21,168 bases of DNA. Origin: JAWPNA01 sp045402695. GTDB lineage: Bacteria > Acidobacteriota > Polarisedimenticolia > JACPZX01 > DASXTC01. The DNA lies in the NCBI GenBank assembly GCA_045402695.1, contig JAWPNA010000128.1, positions 1 to 21,168 of the forward strand, given 5' to 3'. The position numbers and the translations under genes are program-made. Within the stretch, counting starts at the first letter, position 1; each line of letters begins with the position of its first letter. Shown in pieces: positions 7,667 through 14,267 of the stretch. The notes beneath the pieces are model-generated. The model was not told the origin of the DNA. It searched no databases and saw only the letters and a list, made by a program, of their open reading frames with translations.

Positions 7667-8047
7667 GTGACGATGCTTACGCGACAGGAAGCGATACGAG
7701 CGATTCGCGGCAAGCTCCTCGACCTGGTCGACGACGACCACTCGATGTGCCGTGTAGCATCGGAACAGAACATTTACTGCCGCGGATTCAGGCAGTTCAC
7801 CGATGAGGGGCTGAGAGAGCGTTACGCATGGCTCCTGAGGCGCAACCCCAACATGGGGCGCGAGGAGCTGGAAGACCTGGCCAATCGATGGCAGCTCGCC
7901 CGGCAAATCGTGGACAGCGTTCCCGTGTCATGCGATGCCCAGGCTCTCGAGCACGATACCTGCTCGGGCTGGGAGGGGTTTGACAACCAAACCCTCTCGC
8001 GATACTACCGCGAGATGGTCGGAGATGAAATCACCGTCATCGATTGA
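7667..8047 (+). CDS. Unrecognised small protein with two tandem Cys-x9-Cys repeats
   Basis: 126 residues with no signal peptide or membrane segment, and no family I recognise. It is built from two ~60-residue repeats. C28-x9-C38 and C89-x9-C99 are each exactly 61 residues apart. After the second Cys of each pair the same pattern appears: G at +2, an aromatic (F/W) at +3, F at +6, L at +11 and Y at +15. The paired cysteines suggest metal binding or disulfides. GTG 7667 is chosen because AAGGAG (7654-7659) lies seven bases before it; the ATG at 7673 is the alternative. It has its own sigma54-type promoter and is followed by a hairpin cluster, so it looks like a single-gene unit. Confidence 0.75.
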   Translation: MTMLTRQEAIRAIRGKLLDLVDDDHSMCRVASEQNIYCRGFRQFTDEGLRERYAWLLRRNPNMGREELEDLANRWQLARQIVDSVPVSCDAQALEHDTCSGWEGFDNQTLSRYYREMVGDEITVID

Positions 8048-8080
8048 TTCAGCGCGAAAGAACGGACGCGCCAACGACGC

Positions 8081-8119
8081 GCGGGCACCGGCACCCTCCC
8101 CCCCACGACCGGTGCCCGC
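8081..8119. repeat. Perfect 11-bp inverted repeat, 17-base loop
   Basis: GCGGGCACCGG (8081-8091) and CCGGTGCCCGC (8109-8119) are exact reverse complements around a loop carrying a run of eight C. It lies between two convergent genes and is the first of three adjacent hairpins. Confidence 0.8.
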
Positions 8120-8129
8120 CGTCAAGAAG

Positions 8130-8154
8130 CTTAACAGGGTGGAACCCTGTTAAG
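8130..8154 (-). terminator. Perfect 11-bp hairpin over the stop codon of the glycosylasparaginase-like gene
   Basis: CTTAACAGGGT (8130-8140) and ACCCTGTTAAG (8144-8154) pair perfectly around a three-base loop. The TAA stop of the minus-strand gene (8152-8150) is inside the stem. On the minus strand the stem is followed by CTTCTTG, only weakly T-rich, so termination is plausible but not classical. Confidence 0.55.
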
Positions 8155-9217
8155 CCTTCGGCTTTTTCTTGAGGAGATAGGCCGACTCCGCCTTGCGGTT
8201 CTGCGTCCCGTCGTGCACGACGAACGCGGACTCGCTCCAGATGGCCGCCCCGGCATAGCGTCCCTTCTTGTCCAGGACGTAGAAGCTCACGTTGAAGTCG
8301 GGGCGTCCCTCCGCGTTCAGCAGCCGCGGCGACTTGGTGTGATCCACGATCCATTCCAGCACCTTCAGCGCCGCCTGCTGAGGCTCCATCCCCCGGCGCA
8401 GGTTTTCGATCACGGAGTGACTGCCGCTGGAGAGGATCACGGCCTCGCCCCGGCCGGTTGATCCGCAGGCGCCGTGATCGTTGTCCACGTAGAGGCCGCA
8501 GCCGATGAGGGGTGAGTCCCCGACCCGACCTGGCATCTTGAAAAAGAGGCCCGAAGTGGTGGTGACTCCCGAGAGGTCCCCCTTGGCGTCCATCGCGCAG
8601 CAGTTGATGGTCCCGTAGGTGCGCAGGTACTCTCTGACCTCACCGGACCACTCGGACTCCGGAGGCGCGATCCAGTCGTCCTTGTCCGACGCGGTCTGCT
8701 TCCAATGCAGCCAGATCTTGCGCGACTTCTCGGTCAGCAGATTTTCCTCAGGGAACCCCTGCGCGCGCGCGAACTCCAGCGCCCCTTCTCCCACCAGCAG
8801 GACATGATCCGTCTGCTCCATCACCAGGCGCGCCACCCGCGAAGGGTACTTGATGTTGTGCAACGCGGCGACGGCGCCGGCCATTCCCGAAGATCCGTGC
8901 ATCACCGAGGCGTCCAGCTCCACCACGCCGCGCTCGTTGGGCAGTCCACCGTAGCCGACGGTGATGTCGTCGGGGTCCTCCTCCACGCGGTTGACACCGG
9001 CGATGACCGCGGTAAGGGAATCCTTGCCTCGGGCGAGAAGGTCCATCGCCCTCTCGGTCGCCTTCATCCCGTTGGCGCTCGCGATCACGATCGGCCTGAT
9101 GCCTTGCGCGGCCGGAGCGGTCACTTGCGACGCGGCTGCAAGCGTGGGCGCCGCAGGAGCCAGGGCCAACGCACCCGCGCCCAGCCCCGCCTGCCTGAGG
9201 AATGATCGTCTCTTCAT
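8150..9217 (-). CDS. Tat-exported N4-(beta-N-acetylglucosaminyl)-L-asparaginase / asparaginase-2 family hydrolase
   Basis: 355 residues. MKRRSFLRQAGLGAG is a twin-arginine signal (R-R-S-F-L-R), followed by an Ala/Pro-rich stretch to about residue 38, so the enzyme is exported folded. The rest is an N-terminal-nucleophile hydrolase. The precursor should cleave itself before T203 (Y-G-T203-I-N-C), giving alpha and beta chains with Thr as the nucleophile. G-R-V-G-D-S-P-L-I-G and the S-T-G-R-G-E loop are the substrate-binding segments of glycosylasparaginase. The residue before the nucleophile is Gly, not the Asp of H-D-T-I-G in the animal enzyme. The physiological substrate could be glycoasparagine or isoaspartyl peptides. 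Its ribosome site lies in a hairpin. Confidence 0.9.
   Translation of the reverse strand: MKRRSFLRQAGLGAGALALAPAAPTLAAASQVTAPAAQGIRPIVIASANGMKATERAMDLLARGKDSLTAVIAGVNRVEEDPDDITVGYGGLPNERGVVELDASVMHGSSGMAGAVAALHNIKYPSRVARLVMEQTDHVLLVGEGALEFARAQGFPEENLLTEKSRKIWLHWKQTASDKDDWIAPPESEWSGEVREYLRTYGTINCCAMDAKGDLSGVTTTSGLFFKMPGRVGDSPLIGCGLYVDNDHGACGSTGRGEAVILSSGSHSVIENLRRGMEPQQAALKVLEWIVDHTKSPRLLNAEGRPDFNVSFYVLDKKGRYAGAAIWSESAFVVHDGTQNRKAESAYLLKKKPKA
8152..8168 (+). terminator. Intrinsic-type terminator for the plus-strand small gene
   Basis: AAGCC-TTC-GGCTT is a 5-bp stem whose 3' arm runs into TTTTTC (8163-8168). It lies about 105 bases after the stop of the Cys-x9-Cys gene, inside the 3' end of the opposing coding sequence. 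Confidence 0.55.
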
Positions 9218-9227
9218 GAGTCCAGCC

Positions 9228-9244
9228 CCTCCCTGTTAGGGAGG
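9228..9244 (-). promoter_or_regulatory. Hairpin holding the ribosome site of the glycosylasparaginase-like gene
   Basis: CCTCCC (9228-9233) and GGGAGG (9239-9244) pair around a five-base loop. In the minus-strand mRNA the 3' arm reads GGGAGG, about ten bases before the ATG, so it contains the Shine-Dalgarno sequence. Folding would hide the site from ribosomes. Confidence 0.45.
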
Positions 9245-9265
9245 AATTGTAGCCGGGAACACCGA

Positions 9266-9271
9266 TATAAT
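9266..9271 (+). promoter_or_regulatory. Consensus -10 box before the MFS gene
   Basis: A perfect TATAAT, without a convincing -35 at 16-18 bases. Transcription would start near 9278, immediately at the GAGGGAG ribosome site, giving a very short leader. The in-frame TAA inside this box closes the MFS reading frame upstream. Confidence 0.5.
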
Positions 9272-9291
9272 CACCGCGAGGGAGACTTCGG

Positions 9292-10482
9292 ATCGACGCG
9301 ACGAAAGCATTCAACAGGCTCTGCCTGATCGGGTTCGCGGCGCACCTGTCGTACGCTCTGTCGCGGTTCCCGGTCGTGCCGCTTTATGCCCGCAGCCTGG
9401 GGCTGTCCACCGGGATGATCGGCCTCGTGGTGGCGGCTTCGACGCTCACCGGGGTCGTGCTGAAGCTGCCCGCGGGGCGCATGAGCGACGTCCTCGGACG
9501 CCGGCCGATCCTCATCCTCTCGGCGTGCGCCTTCGCGTTTCCGCCGTTCTTCTATCCGATCGCGACGGCCGGCATGCCGCTCCTGCTCTTGCGGCTGGCG
9601 CACGGCACTGCGACCGGGACCTTCGGGCCGGTCTCGTCGGCCATCGTCTCCGACATCGCGCAACCCGGCAGGCGCGGCGAGAGGCTCTCGACGTTCTCCT
9701 CCGCGACGCTCGTTGGCAAAAGTCTCGGGCCGCTGCTCGGCGGCTACTTGATCGTCGCCGACAACTACCACTGGCCGTTCCTGGCCAGCGGCGCGGTCGG
9801 TCTCGTCGCTCTCGGATTCGCCTGGAAATGGAGGATGGAGACCAGCACCTCGCAGCGGGACGTGGCGAAGGAGCCCGGTGAGTTCATTCGTGGAATCCGC
9901 GAAGTGGCGGGACACTTCGGGATCATAACCACCAGCGTCGTCGAGGCGATCCAGTTCCTGGCCACCGGGGCCATGGACGCCTTCCTGCCGATCTACGCCG
10001 CCGAGACGGCCGGCCTCTCGGGTGGGCGGATCGGGTGGCTCTTCGCCGCGCAGATCGCGACGACACTCATCACCAAGCCGCTCATGGGTCGCGTGTCGGA
10101 TCGAATGGGACGGCGTCCGCAGATCGTCATCGGGCTCCTGGTGGCCGCCGCGGCGCTCGGGCTGCTGGGGTCCGCGCGGACATTCCCGGCCCTCATCGGG
10201 ATCTCGGCCCTCTACGGGCTGGGGGTGGCCGTGACCACCTCCTCGACGGCCGCACTGGTGACAGACCTGGCTCGCCGCGAGCGGTACGGCGCCGCCCACG
10301 GGGTGTTCGGGACCGTCATGGACATCGGCCATGCCTCAGGGCCGATCGTGGCGGGTCAGTTGGCCGGCGGGATGGGGATCGGCCCCGGGCTCGCAGTGAT
10401 CGGCGCGGTCCTCGCCGTCTCGGCGCTGACCTTCGCTGCGCTGCCGCGGATCGGGACCTCCGAGGCCCCTGGATCGTCATGA
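9292..10482 (+). CDS. Major facilitator superfamily transporter with a probable non-standard start
   Basis: About 396 residues, 12 predicted membrane helices. Motif A is present in both halves: G-R-M-S-D-V-L-G-R-R after TM2 and G-R-V-S-D-R-M-G-R-R after TM8, as in drug or sugar efflux MFS proteins; the substrate is unknown. The first standard start, GTG 9376, would cut away most of TM1 (LCLIGFAAHLSYAL). The frame is open upstream to a TAA at 9268-9270 but contains no ATG, GTG or TTG. An ATC at 9292 sits seven bases after GAGGGAG (9278-9284), so I place the start there. CTG at 9325 or a base error that removed an ATG are alternatives. The family call is firm; the start is not. Confidence 0.85.
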   Translation: MDATKAFNRLCLIGFAAHLSYALSRFPVVPLYARSLGLSTGMIGLVVAASTLTGVVLKLPAGRMSDVLGRRPILILSACAFAFPPFFYPIATAGMPLLLLRLAHGTATGTFGPVSSAIVSDIAQPGRRGERLSTFSSATLVGKSLGPLLGGYLIVADNYHWPFLASGAVGLVALGFAWKWRMETSTSQRDVAKEPGEFIRGIREVAGHFGIITTSVVEAIQFLATGAMDAFLPIYAAETAGLSGGRIGWLFAAQIATTLITKPLMGRVSDRMGRRPQIVIGLLVAAAALGLLGSARTFPALIGISALYGLGVAVTTSSTAALVTDLARRERYGAAHGVFGTVMDIGHASGPIVAGQLAGGMGIGPGLAVIGAVLAVSALTFAALPRIGTSEAPGSS

Positions 10483-10487
10483 TTACC

Positions 10488-10516
10488 TTGCGCGGCCCGC
10501 GGCCATCGGATAAGAT
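10488..10516 (+). promoter_or_regulatory. Candidate promoter of the TPR gene
   Basis: TTGCGC (10488-10493), a 17-base spacer and TAAGAT (10511-10516), starting six bases after the MFS stop. The leader to the next gene would be about 160 bases; I see no known riboswitch in it. Confidence 0.35.
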
Positions 10517-10683
10517 GCGCGGCCGGTGGACGCAATCCCCTTGGTCACAGCCCGGATCCAGCCCGCATTCCTCACCAGGATTCGTCGTGAGGGCACCTGT
10601 GGGGGCGGCCAGAGCCGCGGCCGCGACAGGAACCTGGTGGGACATGCGCGCTGACTCCCGACATCCTCGCCGCGGGGAAGTGC

Positions 10684-12432
10684 ATGATCCCTGAGCAACG
10701 TGGCGGCCTCACGGCGCCTCCGCGCCTCGGGCTGATCGTCGTCGTGGGCCTTGCTGCCGCGGGCCTTGCGGCGGCCGGGCTGCTCGTCTGGCGCCCGAGA
10801 CAGCCCGCAGCCATGCCGGCAACGGCGGCGGCGTCCACACGAGCAGAGGCGGCGGCGCCCGGCTCCACGGCGCCAGGGGGAGTCGCGCACCGGCCACAGG
10901 ACGTCGCGCTCGACCGGCAGTACACCTCATCGGAGGACGCCTTCAGGCTGTACCAGGAAGGAGTGGGCCTGGCCCGGACGCTTCCGGCCCAGGCGGCCGC
11001 GCGATTTCGAAGGGCGGTGCTTCTCGATCCCGCGTTCTCCCCGGCGCATCATCGGTTGGCCCTCGCCGCCGTCCTGATGTCTCGCCGCGACGAAGCGCGA
11101 AGTGCGATCAGATCCGCCGCCCTCGACGAACGGCGGCTGCCAGAGCCGTACCGGACCGGGGCGCCGGTGCTCTTGAATTACATCGAGGGCGCGTTCGATC
11201 TGGCCAGCCACGCGTTGAAGGAGGCCATCGCCCGCCTGCCTGACGACCCCGACCTTCACTTCATCGCCGGCAGGATCTCCGCGGAGTCGTGCGACTACTT
11301 CGACCCCAACGCGACCATCGAACACTTCGAGCGTGTGCTCGCGAGCGATGCTGAATACGCGGCGGCGCGCGACGGCCTCATCGACGCGTACGAGATGAAG
11401 TCGATGCATGAATGGTCCCTCGCGCGCGCGACGGAGTACAGAGCGCGCCACCCGGAATCCCTCGACGCCATCGCGCAGCTCGGCCGGGTCCGGATCGCCC
11501 GGGGTGAGTACGGCGACGCGATCGAGGACGCGGATGAGATCGTGAGGCGCGGCGCGGACGTCTTCGCCTACGGCCTCGGGCCCGCCTTCATCCTGGCAGG
11601 GCATCACGACCAGCTCGCGGCGATGTACGACCCAGAGATGGAGCGCACCAACATGATAGAGGCGAACGCGCTGACCCACCTGCACGCCGGCGTCAACGAT
11701 GTCTGGATGGGCCGTTTCGGCAAGGCCGTGGAGCACTTCGAGAGAGGGCCCGAGTTCCTCCCGGGGCCGTGGCAGCGCAGCCGCAAGGCGCTCTTCTACC
11801 TCCTTCTGGGGCGCACGAACAGCCTGCTGGGTCGCGGCAGGGAGGCGCGCTCGGCTCTCGAGGCCGCCGAGCAGGTGGCCGGGCCGCAGCCGGCGCTCGA
11901 GTACGCCCTGGGGGTCGCCGAGATGGAGGAAGGCCGGCCGCAGGAAGCCCAACGTGTGGTGAAGCGTCTCGAGGATGAGCTGAGGCCCTCGCAGCCGGGG
12001 TGGACGGAGCCCTGGCGCCGCTTACTGGCCGGCGAGATCGCGCTTGCGGCGGGAGACCCCGCTCGCGCCGTCCTGGAGGTCCGCCAGGCGTGGCAGCTAG
12101 AAAGGCCTCTCGAGATTGACTGCATCGTGGGGCACGCCGGCGTCTACTTTCTCGACGCGCTGGGGCGGGGACTCTTGGCGACGGGCCGTCCGCGGGACGC
12201 CCTGCAGGCGTTCGAGCAGATCCGATCCCTCGGGATCAAGGGACTTCATCAGCCGGAGATTGCGGTGCTCGCGCTGTACCGCGCCGGTCTGGCGTACGAA
12301 GCAATGGGTCGGAAGGAGGAGGCACGGGCGCGCTACCGGGCTTTTCTCGATCAATGGGGGCGCGCCGACATCATGACCAGAGAGATCGATGACGCACGGA
12401 CGCGCCTCTCCCGCGCGGCGACCGGCGGCTAA
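10684..12432 (+). CDS. Membrane-anchored tetratricopeptide-repeat protein
   Basis: 582 residues. One membrane segment near 14-36 (LGLIVVVGLAAAGLAAAGLLV) is followed by an Ala/Pro-rich linker to about 75, then by TPR-type helical hairpins almost to the end. Examples are the pattern around DAFRLYQEGVGLARTLPAQA, the A-R-F-R-R-A-V-L-L-D-P stretch, and the final A-L-Y-R-A-G-L-A-Y-E-A-M-G-R repeat. TPRs are scaffolds for protein partners. The layout matches the extracytoplasmic half of Ser/Thr kinases common in Acidobacteriota, but there is no kinase domain here. ATG 10684 follows GGGGAAG by about six bases. Function unknown beyond protein binding. Confidence 0.85.
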   Translation: MIPEQRGGLTAPPRLGLIVVVGLAAAGLAAAGLLVWRPRQPAAMPATAAASTRAEAAAPGSTAPGGVAHRPQDVALDRQYTSSEDAFRLYQEGVGLARTLPAQAAARFRRAVLLDPAFSPAHHRLALAAVLMSRRDEARSAIRSAALDERRLPEPYRTGAPVLLNYIEGAFDLASHALKEAIARLPDDPDLHFIAGRISAESCDYFDPNATIEHFERVLASDAEYAAARDGLIDAYEMKSMHEWSLARATEYRARHPESLDAIAQLGRVRIARGEYGDAIEDADEIVRRGADVFAYGLGPAFILAGHHDQLAAMYDPEMERTNMIEANALTHLHAGVNDVWMGRFGKAVEHFERGPEFLPGPWQRSRKALFYLLLGRTNSLLGRGREARSALEAAEQVAGPQPALEYALGVAEMEEGRPQEAQRVVKRLEDELRPSQPGWTEPWRRLLAGEIALAAGDPARAVLEVRQAWQLERPLEIDCIVGHAGVYFLDALGRGLLATGRPRDALQAFEQIRSLGIKGLHQPEIAVLALYRAGLAYEAMGRKEEARARYRAFLDQWGRADIMTREIDDARTRLSRAATGG

Positions 12433-12463
12433 GAGGCGCCCCGGCGCGCTCCGCGAGATCGGC

Positions 12464-13204
12464 CTACAAGATCAGCTCACGCAGAACCGGGCCGCTCGAC
12501 TCCCCCAGCAAGGCGAGGGCGCTCCCGATGACCTGGGTCTGGAGCGCCGCGTCACGCGGCGAACCCAGCGGGTACCCCATCGGAAACGGCACCACCAGGG
12601 CGCGTGGAGGGTTCACCTTGCGCGTGATCTCGGGAAGCGTCGAAACCGAGACGCTCGCGATTCCCACTCCCTCGAGGGCCCTCTGGATCAGTCCCACGGA
12701 CTGATGGCACATGGGTCAGACAGGTGTCAGCAGCGCGGCGTCCACGGCGTCCGCCTTCAGGAGCGCGGCGGCGCGTGGTGCCGTTTCCTCTATGAGGGCG
12801 GCGGGCTTGGTGATCGATCCCATGAATGAGATGTGCCGCGGCGCCACCTCGGCAATCAGGCCGGCCTCAACCATCTCCCGGAGGCGGTCCAGCGGCAGGG
12901 CGAGGTTCACGTCGTCGGCCAGGCCCGTGGCATCGAACGCGTCGCTCCGGTGCGAGCAGCGCAGCGTGGATGGATCGGTGCCACGCGCGATCTCCCGGAA
13001 GGATGAGTCGCCTCCCTTCTTGTCGGTATCGAAGGGGGGCTGGAGCGGTCCGTAAAGGCCCGCCGTCGTGACGACCGCCACGCGGCACAGGGAGAGGGGA
13101 CGCCGAAGCGGAGCCAGCGGCGGCTGCCCGGAGCTGAAGCGATGAAACGGGTAGGTCATGAGAAAGAACCGGTGCTTCGCATCCAGATCGGCCAACCTGA
13201 CCAT
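12464..13204 (-). CDS. Probable selenoprotein: glycine/sarcosine/betaine reductase selenoprotein B-like, in-frame UGA as Sec163
   Basis: Two open stretches, 13204-12719 and 12715-12464, are in the same frame and split only by a TGA at 12718-12716. Read through, they give 246 residues, with selenocysteine 163 in L-L-T-P-V-U-P-M-C-H-Q-S-V-G-L, a U-x-x-C redox centre. The upstream part has T-T-A-G-L-Y, G-D-S-S-F-R-E-I, S-H-R-S-D-A-F-D, P-L-D-R-L-R-E-M and A-P-R-H-I-S-F-M-G-S. As I recall it, this is the signature of the GrdB/PrdB-related family, in which the position is Sec or Cys. Homology-like sequence continues on both sides, so a genuine stop is unlikely. ATG 13204 has GAGGA seven bases upstream. 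TGA is an ordinary stop in recA and the MFS gene, so this is recoding, not a changed code. The reaction is unknown; a thiol/selenol oxidoreductase is likely. Confidence 0.8.
12687..12705 (-). promoter_or_regulatory. SECIS-like hairpin downstream of the in-frame UGA
   Basis: In the mRNA, AUCAGUCC (12705-12698), loop GUG (12697-12695) and GGACUGAU (12694-12687) form a perfect 8-bp stem. The loop begins 18 bases after the UGA and its first base is G. Both features match what is known of bacterial SECIS elements, which lie in the coding sequence just 3' of UGA and recruit SelB. The loop is small, so the top pair or two may open in practice. Confidence 0.6.
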
Positions 13205-13225
13205 TCGGACATCCTCGCACGAAGA

Positions 13226-13231
13226 ATCATA
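13226..13231 (-). promoter_or_regulatory. Candidate -10 box of the selenoprotein gene
   Basis: TATGAT on the minus strand, 21 bases before the ATG, with a GAGGA ribosome site between. No convincing -35. Confidence 0.3.
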
Positions 13232-13269
13232 GCTGAACAGACGCCGGTCGCGGCATGCCCACATTCTTG

Positions 13270-13278
13270 TGTTATACT
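13270..13278 (+). promoter_or_regulatory. Candidate extended -10 promoter of the 13341 gene
   Basis: TGT followed by TATACT (13273-13278) forms an extended -10 element, which can work without a good -35. The leader would be about 55 bases, ending in GGGGAGG (13327-13333). Confidence 0.45.
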
Positions 13279-13340
13279 CCGGCCCGTTCGGTGACATGTC
13301 CGTAGTCTGATCAGTAGTTCTGTCGCGGGGAGGCTTACCA

Positions 13341-14108
13341 GTGGCCCGTGAAGCCGCAGTGATCTATAGAGGCGCCAAGATCTGGACGGAGCGGTTCCCT
13401 GGAGTGGACAAGGAGACCGCCGCCGAGCTGCGCGAGTTGATGGCCTCGGCCGAGCCCAAGGTCAAGAACCTCCACCAGCAGACCCTCGGGATACGCCTCA
13501 AGTACCGTGACGACGTGGTCAGCACGCTTCCCGACGAGGCGTGGGACGCCTATTACGTGGATGGCGACGCCTACAACGAGAACTGCCACTTCACGGTTGG
13601 GTTCAAGCACCACAGCCTGGAGATCGGCCTCGTAATCCCGAACCACGCAAAGAACCGCCAGTGGGAGAGATTCAACAGCCTGGCCCGGGACAAAGACAGG
13701 TTCCTGGAGATGCTGAGGGGGATCCGGCAGGAGCTGCCCGAGCTGTGGATCCATCTCAGGCACCGGCACGACATGGGCGGGCAGAAGGTCGTCGAAGACG
13801 GCGAGGCCCTGTTCAAGGCCGACACGATCTTCGGTTTCGATCTGCCCGATGCCGAGAACCGATACTTCAAGGCGGCCTCGTCCTGGTACGTTTTGATGAA
13901 GGAGCTTGTCAGCGAAAGGCTCAACCATCGCTTTAACCTCGAGTTGAGGTTTTTCGCCTCCTACTACACGGAGCCAGAGGACCCCCGGCGGCAGTACCGC
14001 GAGAAGATCCAGACGTACGCGGTCACACCGGACCAGCCGAAGTTCACGGAGGAGGTCATCCGGGCGGTGAGCGTTTTCAGTCCCTTCTACACCTATCTGC
14101 TTGGCTGA
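13341..14108 (+). CDS. Conserved-looking soluble protein of unknown function
   Basis: 255 residues, no signal peptide or membrane helix, and no family that I can name. It has mixed alpha/beta character with many aromatic and charged residues. Distinctive stretches are H-F-T-V-G-F-K-H-H-S-L-E-I-G-L-V-I-P-N-H near 85-105 and I-H-L-R-H-R-H-D-M-G near 136-146, the latter histidine-rich enough to bind a metal. GTG 13341 is well supported by GGGGAGG seven bases upstream. It is transcribed away from the selenoprotein gene, and the intergenic space carries a promoter for each. A large antisense frame covers it, but the codon pattern and ribosome site favour this strand. Confidence 0.72.
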   Translation: MAREAAVIYRGAKIWTERFPGVDKETAAELRELMASAEPKVKNLHQQTLGIRLKYRDDVVSTLPDEAWDAYYVDGDAYNENCHFTVGFKHHSLEIGLVIPNHAKNRQWERFNSLARDKDRFLEMLRGIRQELPELWIHLRHRHDMGGQKVVEDGEALFKADTIFGFDLPDAENRYFKAASSWYVLMKELVSERLNHRFNLELRFFASYYTEPEDPRRQYREKIQTYAVTPDQPKFTEEVIRAVSVFSPFYTYLLG

Positions 14109-14167
14109 ACAGCACGAACCGGTTGCCGGGCGGGAATGGAAGAGCCGCAATCCACCGATCTGGGCCC

Positions 14168-14196
14168 TTGACCGACCCGGGATCTCCCCGTATATG
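14168..14196 (+). promoter_or_regulatory. Sigma70 promoter of the surface-protein gene, with a repeated operator-like motif
   Basis: TTGACC (14168-14173), a 17-base spacer and TATATG (14191-14196). The 9-mer CCGACCCGG occurs at 14172-14180, over the -35, and again at 14207-14215, near the start of transcription. There it forms a palindrome, CCGACC-C-GGTCGG (14207-14219). Confidence 0.55.
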
Positions 14197-14267
14197 AACA
14201 CGTACGCCGACCCGGTCGGGACGAGGCGGGGCCGGGGCGTGTTCCCTCGGGAATCCAAGGAGAGATC

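Noticed and set aside
10526..10654. A 42-codon frame from GTG just after a -10-like TAAGAT, possibly leaderless.
   Set aside because: No ribosome site, unremarkable composition and no family resemblance; more likely the leader of the TPR gene.
12464..12712. A separate 82-codon gene starting at ATG 12712.
   Set aside because: It begins two codons after the in-frame TGA, has no ribosome site, and continues the upstream family; better read as the C-terminal part of the selenoprotein.
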